Assembly (NCBI RefSeq): GCF_016808335.1
Contig: NC_053146.1
Span: forward strand, 6,611,015 to 6,675,014
From: Panicum virgatum
Taxonomy: Eukaryota > Streptophyta > Magnoliopsida > Poales > Poaceae
Reading direction: 5' to 3'
Length of the DNA stretch: 64,000 bases
Of the stretch, positions 61,801 to 64,000 are shown piece by piece. A program made the translations under genes and the position numbers. The notes beneath the pieces are model-generated. The model was not told where the DNA came from. It made no database searches and saw only the letters and a program-made list of their open reading frames with translations. Position 1 is the first letter of the stretch; each line of letters opens with the position of its first letter.

Positions 61801-63584
61801 ATGTATCTACCTTATACCTTATCTGGGAGAATTCCAAGTTTTTCTGGAGGTGCACAAAGTTAATGTTCTGTATTAATCATTCATTTTTCCTTACACTACT
61901 AATTTTCTGTATGTATTGCCCTTTCTTCAGACTGTTACAGGCCTGTGTGCAGACCTTGCTCAACTTGCAGGTGCAAATATTTTGGAAGGTGTGATTTTCT
62001 CATGACTCAATAGATATTTTCGCCTTTTTTTTGCATTATCGAGCCAATAGTATTGCATGTTTCTAACGATGAGGCTATGACCTTTTAGGAGGTCACAATG
62101 TGAAGCTTTTGCGCCAGGAATGCTACATAAGCCATCAGAAGAAGGTACCTTACGATTTATGACGAGTTTTTTTTGGAGCAACCCATCCTTTTGGCAAATA
62201 AGTGCTCATGTGGACCTTCATTTCTTGCAGTTCATCAATTATCTGGTCAATCAGCTTGCTGCTCATCGGTTTCTGAAGATAAGTTGCCAGCTTGAAAAAC
62301 GGGCAAAAATATCGAGTGCTTATTTATTGCTGAAAGCAATAGAATTGGAACTGCATAGCTACTTATCAGCTGTTGATGTCCGGCTGGTATTGGTTGCTGA
62401 TTTTATCCATTATAAGTTTGGAATATTGTTTAGCTTATTATCGATGTCCTCCTGGTGGTATTGCTTAAAAAATACACTGCATGAATGTTTAGGATCGATA
62501 CCATTCAATTGATCAAGCTGCATCTGAAATGTTTGAAGAAGGATCTGTTGATGACCGCGATTCTTTTCTTCATGCTGTGAGGGATATTCTTAGCAGTCCC
62601 TCCAGTAAGCAGGATCCACTTGCAGTTTGTAACATTATTCTCTACTGCAATTGGGAACAGTTGAGTCATCCCTTCCATTTTCTGTAGGTTCTCAAGCAAT
62701 GACACCAGCATACGTTTCTTCGTATGGTTTGGTCGAGCAGATATCGGAGCTGCAAGATGAGCTTCAGTACCTTCAGCATGAGGCTGAAAATGTTCTTCCA
62801 CGTGAGCGAGGGAGATGCACTGATGAACTGTGAGTTGTCCTTGACATTTTGCCCTGCCGCTTCTTCCACTTATCAGATATTTTGTTTTTCATCCGTGACT
62901 TCTTCCACTTATCAGATATTCTAGTTTTCATCTGTGCATTGGATATTTGACTCTCCCGTGCTGTGCATTGTCATGATGATGAATGTGTTAGGCTGAACAT
63001 GACAGTAACAAGCACCTACTGACAGGATAGGATAGTATGTTAGACTCGTGGTCTAATCATTACATCCTTTCCACCTCTTTGGCAGATGCAGGATGGTCCA
63101 AACTCTGGAGCAAATTCTCGGCGTCCCCCTTTCAGATGAGCAACCCAAACTGACACCATGGGTACATGGCTCTCATCCATGACTGTTACCTTTCCCTCCA
63201 TCCTCTATTTTGTGACCTGTCACGAAGTCATTTGCAATGTTCTCCTGCAGCCACTGGCTCAATGGCTTGAAGAATTGGAAATGGTCAGCCAACAGGTCTC
63301 TGCATCTGTTACTGACGTGACACTGGCTCGAGACCAAAAGGCCGAGGTACTACACTCTATGTCACTGCAGTATTCTGCATGCTGCGGGTTCAGAACACGC
63401 CTTGCTTCTTCCTGAGCTGCGTTAACAGTTCGCTTTGTTTACAAATGCTCTGCAGATCTTGAAACAGCCTTCACGCAACGCGCAGCAGAAAAGGCAGGTG
63501 TTCGTCGATTTCTTCTGCCGCCCAGGACGACTCGAGACTGAAGTGAAAGAGCTGGTTTCCCGCGTTAGAGGTCTACCCGAGTAG
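55821..63584 (+). CDS. AUG3: Augmin complex subunit 3 (AUG3/HAUS3)
   Basis: Eighteen exons: 55821-55999, 56588-56624, 56825-56928, 57356-57551, 58287-58353, 58555-58658, 59423-59462, 59813-59867, 60578-60709, 61318-61387, 61931-61988, 62089-62144, 62231-62386, 62493-62604, 62688-62829, 63086-63161, 63251-63346 and 63456-63584. All are GT-AG and in phase, giving 602 residues, near the known plant length. The N-terminus ([25 protein letters not shown]) is the conserved HAUS3 start. Coiled-coil segments follow ([60 protein letters not shown]). Augmin is an eight-subunit complex that binds microtubule sides and recruits gamma-tubulin ring complexes for branching nucleation in spindles, phragmoplasts and the cortex; AUG3 acts in its AUG1/3/4/5 half. 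A TRIM lies in intron 9. No broken exon was found. Confidence 0.93.
60812..61091 (+). mobile_element. TRIM/SMART-type miniature LTR retrotransposon, 280 bp
   Basis: Two 79-bp LTRs (60812-60890 and 61013-61091) start TGTTGAAGTATAAGTGAATT and end CAACTCA. A primer-binding site, TGGTATCAAAGCC, lies just inside the 5' LTR, and a GTGAGGGGGAG polypurine tract precedes the 3' LTR. It has no coding capacity. The size and layout fit the very small grass TRIMs (SMART). The 5-bp flanks TTCAT and TTATT match only partly. It sits in AUG3 intron 9 away from the splice sites. Confidence 0.88.
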
Positions 63585-64000
63585 TCGAGGTGTGTCGAAT
63601 TTTTTTTACCCCACTCTGATTCCCAACCCGAACCAGCATCGTATCTCATGGCCTAGTTCGTTTGTTTTTTGACCCCAGGGAAGTGCGGTCGACTGCAAGA
63701 CTGCAAATGTATATATGCTACATCTTATGCCCGAAGAAATCGAAGCAACGGGAGCTCCTCTGCCTTCTACTCCAACCAGCGCCTGACGCCCGGCAGATTC
63801 CCAAAAAAATAACCTGACACACTGTGTTCCAATCCAAACGCCATCTGCCTGCCACGGGAATATGGCTGCATTCATTTTGGGCCTTCCTTTGCCGATGCCG
63901 TGGCCCATTCGTCCTGCGCATCGGTGGTGGCTGCCGAATATTTGTGGTTCGCCTGCTGCTGCGGTGTCAGACCATAAACTTCGTCACTGTTCGCTGTTCC
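63585..64000. other. 3' UTR of AUG3 and window edge
   Basis: Probable 3' UTR, then sequence without a supported gene. Minus-strand frames here carry no domain. Confidence 0.5.

Overview
The window is nuclear DNA from a grass (Poaceae; panicoid is a guess). The evidence is: GC-rich, GC3-biased genes beside AT-rich intergenic DNA; many GT-AG introns; a grass-type F2 cyclin; a plastid psaA fragment; and dense nested plant transposons (MULE, hAT, Harbinger-like, SINE, Gypsy, Copia, TRIM). Nothing prokaryotic was seen.

Layout: 1-1685 is the 3' part of an NLR resistance gene with a stop inside the GLPLA motif. 5182-5706 (minus) is a plastid YGGT/YlmG protein. 6125-6478 is a broken cyclin copy, followed by a MULE (6494-8099) and an intact F2-type cyclin (8571-9845). 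11325-13531 is a second MULE carrying a PB1-like-domain gene. 14499-17084 (minus) holds phase-compatible exons of a gene I cannot name, with a psaA insertion between them. From 17.4 to 43.6 kb the window is almost all repeats. The main ones are a 4.3-kb MULE holding a solo LTR and a hAT element; a hAT element that captured a DnaJ exon-intron-exon piece; a Harbinger-like element; and a Gypsy-type LTR split by a gag-only Copia element.

The last 20 kb holds two well-preserved genes. One is a WVD2-like/TPX2-domain microtubule protein (45518-51471) with a short-LTR Copia relic in an intron. The other is AUG3/HAUS3 of the augmin complex (55821-63584, 18 exons modelled, 602 aa) with a 280-bp TRIM in an intron. 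Between them, at 54544-54798, is a small secreted-peptide-like ORF.

The two terminal genes both act on microtubules, but nothing in the sequence shows a functional cluster. The clearest novelty candidates are the J-domain capture in a hAT element, the PB1-like gene inside a MULE, the spliced unrecognised minus-strand gene, and the secreted peptide. All coordinates and splice sites were read by eye.
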